DNA from: Planctomycetota bacterium
GTDB taxonomy: Bacteria > Planctomycetota > UBA1135 > JAKEFM01
DNA: 64,000 bases
NCBI GenBank assembly: GCA_022616055.1
Contig: JAKEFM010000223.1
Coordinates: 17,675 to 81,674, forward strand
Direction: 5' to 3'
Shown here: positions 34,118 to 42,872 of the stretch, in pieces
Numbering within the stretch: the first letter of the stretch is position 1
How the letters are laid out: every line of letters begins with the position of its first letter
Made by a program: the position numbers and the translations under genes
Notes under the pieces: generated by a model
Seen by the model: only the letters and a program-made list of their open reading frames with translations
What the model was told of the DNA's origin: nothing
Databases searched by the model: none

Positions 34118-37100
34118 ATGTCCTTCTCCAGGGCGATTGGCCTCGCGTGCTTCGCGGCGGCGGTCTCGTGCGGCGGCGGGGGGGACGGCGGTTCCTCGGG
34201 GGGCCTCGTCCTCGAGGAGATCCGGTGGGGGAGGCTCGTCGAGGTCCGGGACGCCGCCGACGCGATCCTCCACCCGGAGTTCTTGGTCGCCGAGGGGATC
34301 TCGACCGACCTCCTCGACTACGAGATGACGACCTTTCCGGTGACGGGGGGGACGGTCCTCCGGATCCTCCCCGCCCCCGGCACTCCGGCCTACGACGCGG
34401 CGCTCGCCGCGCTGGAGACGGGGCTGGGGTTCGTCGCGCCGAAGGGGCCCGACTCGCCTCCTCCGTACTCGATGGTCCCGCGGAACGCGGCGCTCCGCCT
34501 CCGGTTCAACCAGCCGGTCAACCCCGCGACCGTGACGGCGCAGAACCTGCGCGTCCTCTCGGGCGAGGTCTCGCTGGAGGTCCGGCTCGAGGTCGACCCC
34601 GAGGATCGCCGCGCGATCCTCCTCGACCCCGTCATCTCCGCGGCCGAGAGCTCGGCGAGCGGGCTCGCGGTGAACGCCCTCGGATTCCCCGCCGCCGCGA
34701 CCGCGGTCGTCCCGAACCTCGAGCTGCGGATCCCGACCCGACGCGACCCGTCCGCCGGCCAGAACACCCTCCTCCGCGCCGCCTCCGGCTCCTCCCTCGA
34801 GGACGACGACGCCGAGGACGGCGCCGACCTGGTGCGCGTCTTCCGCTCCGGGGGGACGGCCACGGCGGACCCCAACCGCGGTTTCCTCACGGACTACGTC
34901 CCGCCGGCCCTCATCGGGGTGCAGCCGGTGTCGATCTGCGCCGTGGCGCCGGGGCCGGGCGGGAGGCAAGCGGTCTCCTTCGGGTACCTCGTCGGCTCCT
35001 GCGCGATGGCCCCGGAGCGCGGCGACGTGATCCAGCAGGGGGACGCCCTCGCCCTCGTCGTGTCGGTCCTCGCGACGATCGCCTCCTGCGGGCCCCCCGC
35101 CTTTTCGGTCGCCGAGGTCCTCGTCCAGCCGCTGCGCGCGGGGGGCGCGGGCCCGCTCCTCCCCCTCGAGACGGGCGGCGCCTCGATCCACCTCCGGTTC
35201 GAGCCGGGGGAGGACGACCCCCCGGCGTGCTTCGTCCAGTTCGTGCCGGAGCCCCTCGCGCCGCCCGCCGGGGGGATCGACCCCGCCGCCGTCGCCCGCC
35301 TGCGCTTCTCCGAGCCGATGGACCCCGCGACGCTCGGGGCGTTCGACGGGCTGACGATGACGACGGTCGACCCGGACCTGGCGGGCACCCCCGCGCCGCG
35401 AGACTTCGTCATCGGGGAGGTCGCTCCCTCCGTCGACCTCCAGGAGTTCGCCTTCGTCCCCGCGCTCCCGATCCCGCACGTCGCGGGAGCCGGCGAGCCC
35501 CGCTACCTGAACCTCGCCTCGGGCGCCGCGGGACCGACCGACCTCGCGGGGAACCCGGTGGCGGGGTCGGGGATCTCCCTCCTCTTCACGATCGACCCGT
35601 CCGCGCCGACGGCGAACATGGGAGGCTTCGCGCTCCGGTTCGGCTCCGTCAACGAGACGAGCTTCGACCTCGGGCCCCCCGACCTCGGGGGAGACCCGCC
35701 CGTTCCGGAAGGAGGGCTGCCCGACATCTCCGGGCAGGTCGTCCTCTCGCCTGGAGAGCTGCGGGGGCGCGGGGTGCTGCGATTCTCGCGGGCCGCCGAC
35801 CCGGGCAACCTCTTCGTGGGGGCCGCTCCGGTCCAGCTCGCGGTCGGGCTGATCACCCCGCTCACTTCCTGGGGGAGCCGTCTCCTCACGCTCTGGCGAC
35901 ACGTCGACCTCGGGCTCGGAGGACAGGAGGTGGGGGAGATGAACCTCGACGTGGAGCGGCTCGCCTGGGCCCCCTTCCAGTCGGGCGTGGGCCCCCAGGG
36001 CCCGCCCGTCTTCCCGAACCTCCTGCCGCGAGTGCGGATCGACCTCGCCCACGCCTACTACTTCCCCGACGAGGCGATCAACCCCGTCACGCTCCTCCCG
36101 CAGTGGCCCGCCTCGGGGCTCGACCTGGCGAAGTTCCAGCCGACGATCCCTCCGACCGCGACGAATCCGGGGGGGGAGATCTCGAACGTCTTCGCCTACC
36201 ACCGCTGGAACCCGGCGGCGAACGGCGGGCTCGGGGGGGTCGAGGTGAACCCGCCCCTCACGGTCTTCGACGGGCCCTACGCGATCAACCCGCTCGACCT
36301 CTTCGCCGTGCCGGAGTCCGGGTTCCTGATGCTCCCCTATCCCTCCTTCACGCAGACCTACACGTGGCGCGACACGGGCTACCCCTTCCGCCGGAAGGGA
36401 GCGCCGGGAGGGGACGGCGTCGAGCCCGAGCGCTGGCTCACCGTCCTCGGGGCGCCGCGACCCCGCCTCTACGCGGCGGGCCAGGTCCCCTCGGTCTGCC
36501 TCCCCCTCCTCCTCCAGATCCGGTCCTACCCGCAGGCCGACGCCGGCCCGTTCGCGACCGTCAACCAGCTCCAGGTCTCGCTGATGGTCAACTCCTCCAC
36601 GAACCCCCAGCTCGCGCCTCCCTTCTTCCGGATCTTCTCCACGGGAGGGTTCAACGGCGCCGGCACCCTCGTCCTCAAGGACCCCGAGGCGAACGTCCCG
36701 GACGGCGGCTTCAACGCGGCCGGAGCGCCGACGGCCCCCGCGGGCCCCGAGCTCTACTGGGGACGGGCCGACTTCGTCACGCGCGTGACCCGGTGCTTCA
36801 CCCACTGGTTCGACCTCGGCGCCGGGAGCCCGGGGGGCCCGACCTTCGTCCCTCCGCTGATCGAGCCGCGGGCGGAGGGCCAGCCGGCCGGCACGAGCGT
36901 GAAGGTCGAGTTCCGCGGGGCGAGCGGGGTCGCGGGGAGCTGCCTGGGCCCGTCGCCCGCCTGCCCGGAGCTGAACGACGCCTCCTCCGCGAACGTCTAC
37001 GGCATCTACCTGCAGAGCCCGCTGGGCGAGCCTCCGAACCAGGCGCCGACGACGCGGATCACGGGCGTGGCGCCCCCCTTCGCCTCGGGCCCGCAGGCGG

Positions 37101-37240
37101 CCGTCCTCGACGAGTGGACCGACGACCTCACGTGGCTCAACGGCCGGCGTTATCTCCAGATCCGGTTCACGTTCCTCTCGAACCGGACGACGGGGGAGGT
37201 GCCGAGGATCTCCTCCCTCGGGGTGGCCTACGCCCGCTAG
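34118..37240 (+). CDS. Large lipoprotein with bacterial Ig-like (SbsA/Big_5-type) domains
   Basis: This 1040-residue protein starts at ATG 34118 with GAGGA 8 nt upstream. The lipoprotein signal ends at Cys18 (FAAAVSC), followed by a flexible GGGGDGGSSGG spacer. Two Ig-like domains of the SbsA/Big_5 type are visible: MVPRNAALRLRFNQPVNPAT at about residues 122-200 and VARLRFSEPMDPATL at about 390-480. The C-terminal half is beta-rich with no recognised domain. Several Cys are scattered through the chain. It is probably a surface or periplasmic adhesin-like or structural lipoprotein; its ligand is unknown. It stands alone, upstream of the candidate promoter at 37254. Confidence 0.85.
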   Translation: MSFSRAIGLACFAAAVSCGGGGDGGSSGGLVLEEIRWGRLVEVRDAADAILHPEFLVAEGISTDLLDYEMTTFPVTGGTVLRILPAPGTPAYDAALAALETGLGFVAPKGPDSPPPYSMVPRNAALRLRFNQPVNPATVTAQNLRVLSGEVSLEVRLEVDPEDRRAILLDPVISAAESSASGLAVNALGFPAAATAVVPNLELRIPTRRDPSAGQNTLLRAASGSSLEDDDAEDGADLVRVFRSGGTATADPNRGFLTDYVPPALIGVQPVSICAVAPGPGGRQAVSFGYLVGSCAMAPERGDVIQQGDALALVVSVLATIASCGPPAFSVAEVLVQPLRAGGAGPLLPLETGGASIHLRFEPGEDDPPACFVQFVPEPLAPPAGGIDPAAVARLRFSEPMDPATLGAFDGLTMTTVDPDLAGTPAPRDFVIGEVAPSVDLQEFAFVPALPIPHVAGAGEPRYLNLASGAAGPTDLAGNPVAGSGISLLFTIDPSAPTANMGGFALRFGSVNETSFDLGPPDLGGDPPVPEGGLPDISGQVVLSPGELRGRGVLRFSRAADPGNLFVGAAPVQLAVGLITPLTSWGSRLLTLWRHVDLGLGGQEVGEMNLDVERLAWAPFQSGVGPQGPPVFPNLLPRVRIDLAHAYYFPDEAINPVTLLPQWPASGLDLAKFQPTIPPTATNPGGEISNVFAYHRWNPAANGGLGGVEVNPPLTVFDGPYAINPLDLFAVPESGFLMLPYPSFTQTYTWRDTGYPFRRKGAPGGDGVEPERWLTVLGAPRPRLYAAGQVPSVCLPLLLQIRSYPQADAGPFATVNQLQVSLMVNSSTNPQLAPPFFRIFSTGGFNGAGTLVLKDPEANVPDGGFNAAGAPTAPAGPELYWGRADFVTRVTRCFTHWFDLGAGSPGGPTFVPPLIEPRAEGQPAGTSVKVEFRGASGVAGSCLGPSPACPELNDASSANVYGIYLQSPLGEPPNQAPTTRITGVAPPFASGPQAAVLDEWTDDLTWLNGRRYLQIRFTFLSNRTTGEVPRISSLGVAYAR

Positions 37241-37253
37241 GGACTCCGCGCGG

Positions 37254-37281
37254 TTGACAGGGGGAACTCCCCCGCTACCTT
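37254..37281 (+). promoter_or_regulatory. Candidate sigma70 promoter for the SPOR-like gene
   Basis: TTGACA (37254-37259), a 16-bp spacer and TACCTT (37276-37281). The spacer GGGGGAACTCCCCCGC is a perfect GGGG-G-AA-C-CCCC type hairpin core and resembles the spacer of the promoter at 13286. Transcription would begin about 16 nt before ATG 37304. Confidence 0.5.
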
Positions 37282-37303
37282 CTCCGCGCATTCAGGGGCG
37301 GCC

Positions 37304-37921
37304 ATGGCATCCAAGAAGATCCTCCTCGAGGTCCTCACGACCGATCGCAACCGCGTGGCGCCGGCGCCGCCGCGCCCGAAGAAGGATAAGGAGGAGAGAC
37401 GGCGCGAGAAGCGCGCGTCCCGTCCCATCTCGCTCCCGCACCCGACGACCCAGAGCCTCCTCCTCGTCCTCGCGGGGGTCGTGGTCATGGTGGTCGCGTA
37501 CGGCGTCGGATTCTGGCGGGGCCGAAACGCCGGCTCGACCCCTCCGGACCTCTCCACGGCCGCCCGGGTCCCGGACCTCCTCGACCGGGTCGGGGACGAG
37601 CCCGTCCCGCCGAAGCCGATCGCCCCGAACCCGCCGCCCGCCAAGTCGCCTTCCGGGTTGGGCTGGGTGGTCCAGCTCGTCTCCTACGAGAAGAGCCCGA
37701 AGAACGAGACGCTCGCGCTCCACGTGAAGGACGAGCTGACGAAGGCCGGCCTTCCCCACGCGGGAGCCTGGGAGGTGGGAGGCATGTTCGTCGTCACCGT
37801 CGGTTCCTTCGCCACGAAAGACGACCCCGCCCTCGCGGCGCTCCTGGCGAGGGTGAAGGAGATGCCCTTCGAGCGGGAGAAGGCCCCGTTCGCCGGGGCC
37901 CGGATCCGGGAACTTCAGTAG
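37304..37921 (+). CDS. Single-pass membrane protein with SPOR-like C-terminal domain
   Basis: This 205-residue protein has a basic cytoplasmic N-terminus (PKKDKEERRREKRA), one membrane helix at about residues 48-67 (TQSLLLVLAGVVVMVVAYGV), a Pro-rich linker and a C-terminal domain from about residue 120 (GWVVQLVSYEKSPKNETLAL, later GMFVVTVGSFATKDD). Size and strand pattern fit a SPOR-type domain, which binds denuded septal peptidoglycan; many planctomycetes lack classical peptidoglycan division proteins, so the ligand here is uncertain. It is followed 43 bp later by the small basic protein gene. Confidence 0.72.
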   Translation: MASKKILLEVLTTDRNRVAPAPPRPKKDKEERRREKRASRPISLPHPTTQSLLLVLAGVVVMVVAYGVGFWRGRNAGSTPPDLSTAARVPDLLDRVGDEPVPPKPIAPNPPPAKSPSGLGWVVQLVSYEKSPKNETLALHVKDELTKAGLPHAGAWEVGGMFVVTVGSFATKDDPALAALLARVKEMPFEREKAPFAGARIRELQ

Positions 37922-37936
37922 CCCCGTTCCCTCCGG

Positions 37937-37942
37937 TAGACT
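37937..37942 (+). promoter_or_regulatory. Candidate -10 box for the small basic protein gene
   Basis: TAGACT, 22 nt before ATG 37965, fits the TAGnnT pattern of other units in the window. The -35 region is weak. Confidence 0.25.
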
Positions 37943-37964
37943 TCCGGGCCACCCGGAGTCCCCG

Positions 37965-38303
37965 ATGTCGATCCACGCGAGTCTCCGCACGCGGGGAAAG
38001 CTCACCCGCGAGCGGAACGTCTGGTCCCGCCTCGAACGCCTCCTCTTCCTCGAGAAGGAGGGGAAGTGGAAGGACGGGGACTCCATCTTCGGCCTGCCCA
38101 AGGTGCGCACGCGCCTCAAGGGGGCGGCGAAGAAGAAGGCGAAGAAGGCGGCGGCCGAGCCGGGCGCCGAGGGCGCGGCGGCGGCGACGACGGTCGCCTC
38201 CCCCGAGCCGGCGGCGAAGCCCTCCCAGGCGTCGGTGAAGGCGGCGGCGAAGGCAGCGGCCGCCGAGAAGAAGAAGGAGCGGGGCGGCAAGGGAGCGAAG
38301 TAG
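37965..38303 (+). CDS. Small basic protein of the Planctomycetes/Verrucomicrobia/Chlamydia family (TIGR04137-like)
   Basis: The first ~50 residues (MSIHASLRTRGKLTRERNVW, then FLEKEGKWKDGDSIFGLPKV) match the pattern I know for TIGR04137, a small basic protein found across the PVC superphylum and thought to be ribosome-associated. Family members are usually about 60-70 residues; this one has 112 because of a C-terminal Ala/Lys tail (KKKAKKAAAEPG, VKAAAKAAAAEKKKE) that looks like a nucleic-acid-binding histone-H1-like extension. It is the best taxonomic marker in the window. Confidence 0.85.
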   Translation: MSIHASLRTRGKLTRERNVWSRLERLLFLEKEGKWKDGDSIFGLPKVRTRLKGAAKKKAKKAAAEPGAEGAAAATTVASPEPAAKPSQASVKAAAKAAAAEKKKERGGKGAK

Positions 38304-38314
38304 CGCGGGTCGCT

Positions 38315-39613
38315 TTGTCCCCGCGAACCCCCTCCGAGCGGACCCGGCCCGGGCGCAGGCCTCCCCCCCCTCCCGGAGGGGGCGTCGAACGCGCGCGTTC
38401 CTCCCCCGTCCGCCTCGCCTCCCGGATGTCGGGGATCGAGGCGAGCGGGATCCGGAAGATGTTCGAGCTCGTCTCCTCGATGGAGGACCCGATCAACCTC
38501 TCGATCGGGCAGCCCGACTTCGACGCGCCGCCGGAAGTGAAGGAGGCGGCGATCCGGGCGATCCGCGACGGGCGCAACAAGTACACGGTCACCCAGGGGC
38601 TCCCCGAGCTGAACGAGCGGATCCTCGCGCGCCTGGCGGCGCGCGACGGCCGCCGCCCGGAGAGCTCGATCCTCACGGCGGGCGTCTCGGGGGGGCTCAC
38701 GCTCGCCTTCCTCGTCCTCCTCGAGGCGGGGGACGAGGTCCTCCTCCCCGACCCGGGCTTCGTCCTCTACCGCCACCTCGCGCGCGTCGCGGGGGCGAGC
38801 CCGGTCTTCTACGACCTCTATCCCGACTTCCGGATCGACGTCGCGAAGATCGAGGCCGCCCTCACGCCGCGGACGAAGGTCCTCCTCGTCAACACCCCGA
38901 ACAACCCGACGGGGGCCGTCGTCTCGGAGGAGGAGTCCCGCGCCCTCGTCGACCTCGCCGAGCGGCGGGGCCTCTTCCTCGTCGCCGACGAGATCTACGA
39001 GGCGTTCGTCTACGACGCCCCCTTCCGGTCGGTCGGGGCCTTCAGCGACCGCGTGCTCCTCCTCGGGGGATTCTCGAAGACCTACGGCGTCCCCGGGTGG
39101 AGGCTCGGCTGGGCGGCGGGGCCGCACGCCGTCGTCGACGCGATGCGGACGCTCCAGCAGTTCACCTTCGTCTGCGCCCCCTCGATCGCGCAGCACGCCG
39201 CCCTCGCCGCCCTCGACCTCGACGTCCGCCCCTGGATCGAGGCGTACCGCCGAAAGCGCGACCTCGTCGTCGAGGGCCTCCGGGGCGCCTACCGCCTCGT
39301 CGAGCCGGGGGGATCCTTCTACGCCTTCCCCGAGCTGCCCCCGGGCGTGGCCGAATCGGACTTCGTCGCGCGCGCGCTCGAGCGACGCCTCCTCCTCGTC
39401 CCCGGCTCGGCCTTCTCAGCGCGCGCCACGCACTTCCGCATCTCCTTCGCCGCTCCCGACGAGGAGCTGCGCCGCGGCCTCGGGGTGCTCCGCTCCCTCG
39501 CGGGGGAGCGCCCCCCGTCGCGGACCGGTGGGCGAGGGCTCGACTCCCGGCCCGGAGGAGGGAAGATGCGAGCCGAGGGGTCCGCCCCGGGGGCCCCGGG
39601 AGTCCTGCGATGA
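38315..39613 (+). CDS. Class I/II pyridoxal-phosphate aminotransferase
   Basis: The enzyme transfers amino groups between amino acids and keto acids using PLP. Motifs of the aspartate-aminotransferase group are present: SIGQPDFDAPPEVKEAA, KYTVTQGLPELNERI, the NTPNNPTG block, the VADEIYEAF Asp/Tyr pair, the Schiff-base lysine in GGFSKTYGVPGWRLGW and the C-terminal FRISFA arginine. Homology begins with RLASRMSGIEASGIRKMFEL, just upstream of ATG 38426, so I prefer TTG 38315 (432 residues); the extra N-terminus is Arg/Pro-rich and unsupported. The amino-acid substrate is not clear. It overlaps the peptidase gene by 4 bp. Confidence 0.88.
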   Translation: MSPRTPSERTRPGRRPPPPPGGGVERARSSPVRLASRMSGIEASGIRKMFELVSSMEDPINLSIGQPDFDAPPEVKEAAIRAIRDGRNKYTVTQGLPELNERILARLAARDGRRPESSILTAGVSGGLTLAFLVLLEAGDEVLLPDPGFVLYRHLARVAGASPVFYDLYPDFRIDVAKIEAALTPRTKVLLVNTPNNPTGAVVSEEESRALVDLAERRGLFLVADEIYEAFVYDAPFRSVGAFSDRVLLLGGFSKTYGVPGWRLGWAAGPHAVVDAMRTLQQFTFVCAPSIAQHAALAALDLDVRPWIEAYRRKRDLVVEGLRGAYRLVEPGGSFYAFPELPPGVAESDFVARALERRLLLVPGSAFSARATHFRISFAAPDEELRRGLGVLRSLAGERPPSRTGGRGLDSRPGGGKMRAEGSAPGAPGVLR

Positions 39614-41706
39614 GCCTGATCCTCCTCCCCGTCCTGCTTCCGGTGCTCCTTTCCTCGCCCGCCTCCGGCGGGCCCGGTCGGGGGATCACGGCGGAGGACC
39701 TCTACGGGCTGGCCGAGGTCCGCGACGCGCGGATCTCCCCCGACGGCTCGAAGGTCCTCTTCACCCTGGTCCGGGCCGTCCGGGATCGGAACGCCTACGA
39801 TGCGGACCTCCACCTCGTCCCCACCTCCGGCGGGGAGGGGCAGCGGCTGACGACCGCCGAGGCGATGGACGAGGGGGGGCGCTGGTCCCCGGACGGGCGC
39901 ACGATCGCCTTCACGAGCGACCGCACGGGGACCTCCCAGGTCTGGCTGATCCCGGTCGCCGGCGGGGAGGCGCGGGCGCGGACGAACCGCCCGCTCGGCG
40001 CCCGCAATCCCGCCTTCTCCCCCGACGGCGAGCGGATCGCCTTCCTCGGGAAGGTCGCCCCGGAGGGGAAGGCCCGGGCGGGGCGGGAGCCGGCGGCGAA
40101 GGGCGCCGCGGGCCCGGGGATCGAGAAGGACGAGGAGGGGCGGGAGTTCGCGGGCGACGTGCAGGTGATCGACCGGATGGTCTACCGGCGGGAGACGCAC
40201 AACCTCGACGGCTCCCGGACCCACCTCTTCGTCGTCCCGGTCGCCGGGGGGGAGCCGGTGCAGGTGACCGTCGGGGACTTCGACGTCCGCGAGTTCGCCT
40301 GGGCGCCGACGGGCGCCTCCCTCGCGTTCGTCGCGAACCGCAACGGAGACCCCGACCTCGACCAGAACGACGACATCTGGGTCGTCTCCGCGGAGGGGGG
40401 AGGGGAGCCGCGGCGCCTGACCCTCAACGACGGGCCCGACTTCTCCCCCGCCTGGTCGCCCGACGGGAAGTGGATCGCCTACGTCGGGACCGAGGCGATC
40501 GACGACCTCAAGGCGGAGGAGGACCTCTGGGTCGTGCCGGCCGAGGGGGGGAAGCCGGTGAACCTCACGGCCTCCTTCTCGAACGATCCCGAGTCGCCGG
40601 TCTTCTCCCCCAACGGCGGATCGATCCTCTTCCGCGCGAGCGCGCGCGGGAACGCCCATGTCTTCACCGTCCCGCGCGAGGGAGGGGAGGTCGAGCAGCG
40701 GATCGGCGGGGACCGGGTGATCTCCGACTTCTCCGTGTCGAGGGACGGGAACACGATCGCCTTCGTCGCCTCCGATCCGATGCGCCCCCCCGCGCTCTCG
40801 GTCATCCTCCGGGACGGGACGGGGGAGAAGCCCCTCCACGACCCGAACGCGGAGCTCCTCGCCGGGCGCCTCGCCAAGCCCGAGGAGATCCGCGTCGCGA
40901 CCCCCGACGGGCACCAGGTCCACGGCTGGGTGCTGCGGCCTCCGAACTCCGACCCCTCCCGGAAGTACCCCTGCGTCCTCTACGTCCACGGGGGGCCCTA
41001 CTCCTTCTTCGGGAACCGCTTCTCCCAGGAGTTCCAGTTCCTCGCCGCGCGCGGATTCGTCGTCCTCTACGTGAACCCGCGGCTGTCGGCGGGCTACGGC
41101 GAGGGGTGGAGGCGGGCGGCGGGAGGGGAGTGGGGGGCTCCCGTGTTCCGGGACCTCACGACCGCGCTCGACCACCTCCTCTCCCTCGGCTTCGTGGACG
41201 AGGAGCGGCTCGGGATCGCGGGCGGGTCCTTCGGCGGCTACATGGCGGCGTGGGCGATCGGCCACACGGGCCGCTTCAAGGCGGCGGTCGTCGAGCGCTG
41301 CGTGAGCGACCTCCTCTCGTTCTGGGGGACCACGGACGTCCCGCGGTTCGTCGAGATGGAGTTCGGCGGCCTCCCCTGGGACAACCTCGACCGCCTGCGC
41401 AGCCAGTCCCCCCTCTCCTACCTCGAGAGCGCGAAGACCCCGACGCTCCTCATCGCCGGGGAGAAGGACGCGCGCACCCCGCCTTCGCAGACGGAGCTCG
41501 TCCACCGGGCGCTCCGCCGGCTCGGCGTGCCGGCGCGGATGGTCGTCTATCCGCGCGAGGGGCACGATCTGTCGCGGCGGGGCGAGCCGGTCCACCGCGT
41601 CGACCGGATGAACCGGATCGCCGGCTGGTTCGAGACCTACCTGATGCCGAAGAGCCCGACCGAGACCGTCTCCCCGTCCCCGGATATCGGCGGCGCGAAC
41701 AAGTGA
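39610..41706 (+). CDS. Exported S9-family prolyl oligopeptidase-like peptidase
   Basis: This 698-residue protein has an N-terminal hydrophobic signal (LILLPVLLPVLLSSP), a seven-bladed beta-propeller of TolB/WD40-like units (ARISPDGSKVLFTL, PAWSPDGKWIAYVG) and a C-terminal alpha/beta-hydrolase domain. The catalytic triad is Ser540 in GGSFGGY, Asp620 in GEKDARTPP and His652 in REGHDL. The family cleaves short peptides, usually after specific residues. It is flanked by an aminotransferase and a dipeptidase in the same operon, with ATGA and GTGA overlaps, so the three genes suggest peptide and amino-acid use. Confidence 0.93.
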   Translation: MSLILLPVLLPVLLSSPASGGPGRGITAEDLYGLAEVRDARISPDGSKVLFTLVRAVRDRNAYDADLHLVPTSGGEGQRLTTAEAMDEGGRWSPDGRTIAFTSDRTGTSQVWLIPVAGGEARARTNRPLGARNPAFSPDGERIAFLGKVAPEGKARAGREPAAKGAAGPGIEKDEEGREFAGDVQVIDRMVYRRETHNLDGSRTHLFVVPVAGGEPVQVTVGDFDVREFAWAPTGASLAFVANRNGDPDLDQNDDIWVVSAEGGGEPRRLTLNDGPDFSPAWSPDGKWIAYVGTEAIDDLKAEEDLWVVPAEGGKPVNLTASFSNDPESPVFSPNGGSILFRASARGNAHVFTVPREGGEVEQRIGGDRVISDFSVSRDGNTIAFVASDPMRPPALSVILRDGTGEKPLHDPNAELLAGRLAKPEEIRVATPDGHQVHGWVLRPPNSDPSRKYPCVLYVHGGPYSFFGNRFSQEFQFLAARGFVVLYVNPRLSAGYGEGWRRAAGGEWGAPVFRDLTTALDHLLSLGFVDEERLGIAGGSFGGYMAAWAIGHTGRFKAAVVERCVSDLLSFWGTTDVPRFVEMEFGGLPWDNLDRLRSQSPLSYLESAKTPTLLIAGEKDARTPPSQTELVHRALRRLGVPARMVVYPREGHDLSRRGEPVHRVDRMNRIAGWFETYLMPKSPTETVSPSPDIGGANK

Positions 41707-42854
41707 TCGCACTCGTCCTCCTCCTCCTCGGCGGGGACGACCTTGCCGCGCGCGCCGCCCGCCTCCACCGCGAAGCGATCGTCGCCGACGGACACGTCGA
41801 CACGCTCCAGCGCGTCCTCCTCGACGACTCCGACCTCGGGCGGCGCCTCCCCGACGGGCACGGCGACCTCGTCCGCTTCGCGGAGGGGGGGCTCGACGTG
41901 CCGTTCCTCGCCCTCTGGGTCGACCCGGTCTTCCTCGGCCCGGCGGCGGTGAAGCGGACGCTGCGCCTAGCCGACGCCTTCCGCCGCGTCTGCGACGCCT
42001 TTCCCGACCGGATCGGCCAGGCCCGCACCGCCAAGGAGGCGGAATCCCTCGTCGCCGCGGGGAAGGTCGCGGCGGTGATGACGATCGAGGGAGGGCACGC
42101 GATCGACGACGATCTCGCCGTGCTCCGGGAGTTCCACCGGATGGGGGTCCGGGCGATGACCCTCACCCACACGAACACGAACAACTGGTGCGACTCCTCC
42201 GGGGACAAGCCCCGTCACGGGGGCCTCTCCGACCTCGGCCGGTCGGTCGTCGCCGAGATGAACCGGATCGGGATGCTCGTCGACGTCTCCCACGTCTCGG
42301 ACGAGGCGTTCTTCGACGCCCTCGAGGCGACGAGGAGGCCCGCCATCGCGACCCACTCCTGCAGCCGGGCCCTCGCGAACCACCCGCGGAACCTGACGGA
42401 CGACCAGCTCCGCGCCCTCGGGAAGAACGGCGGCGTCGCCTGCATCACCTTCGTCGCCTCCTTCGTCGACGAGGGGTACCGCAAGGCGACCGAGTCGACC
42501 TACGACCCGCAGGGGGAGGAGAAGGACCTGCTCCAGAAGTTCGGCTCCGATCTCGAGGGGTTCGCGCGCGCCTCCTACGCCCGGTTCCGGAAGGAGACGC
42601 CGAAGGCGCCCCGCCCTCCGCTCGAGAGCCTCCTCGCCCAGATCGACCACGCGGCGAAGGTCGCCGGCTTCGACCACGTCGGGATCGGATCCGACTTCGA
42701 CGGGATGACGGCGACCCCCGAGGGGATCGAGGACGCCTCCTCCCTCCCGAGGATCACCGAGGCCCTCCTGCGCCGCGGCTGGAGCGAGGAGAACGTGAAG
42801 AAGCTCCTCGGCGGGAACGTCCTCCGCGTCATGCGGGAGTCATTCGGGGAGTAG
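41703..42854 (+). CDS. Membrane dipeptidase (peptidase M19), zinc-dependent
   Basis: This 383-residue enzyme belongs to the renal-dipeptidase family, which hydrolyses dipeptides with a binuclear zinc site. Ligand motifs are all visible: ADGHVDT (His, Asp), MTIEGGHA (bridging Glu), VDVSHVSD (His), IATHSCSRAL (His) and GIGSDFDG (Asp). The N-terminus VIALVLLLLGGDD is hydrophobic and may be a short signal peptide. GTG 41703 overlaps the peptidase stop. It probably completes breakdown of peptides produced by the upstream S9 enzyme. Confidence 0.93.
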   Translation: MIALVLLLLGGDDLAARAARLHREAIVADGHVDTLQRVLLDDSDLGRRLPDGHGDLVRFAEGGLDVPFLALWVDPVFLGPAAVKRTLRLADAFRRVCDAFPDRIGQARTAKEAESLVAAGKVAAVMTIEGGHAIDDDLAVLREFHRMGVRAMTLTHTNTNNWCDSSGDKPRHGGLSDLGRSVVAEMNRIGMLVDVSHVSDEAFFDALEATRRPAIATHSCSRALANHPRNLTDDQLRALGKNGGVACITFVASFVDEGYRKATESTYDPQGEEKDLLQKFGSDLEGFARASYARFRKETPKAPRPPLESLLAQIDHAAKVAGFDHVGIGSDFDGMTATPEGIEDASSLPRITEALLRRGWSEENVKKLLGGNVLRVMRESFGE

Positions 42855-42872
42855 GTCCCCTCGAGTCCGGCC

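Noticed and set aside
29912..37291. Minus-strand open frame of 2459 codons
   Set aside because: It is a shadow over several genes on both strands, with a low-complexity Arg/Ser/Thr-rich product and no domain.
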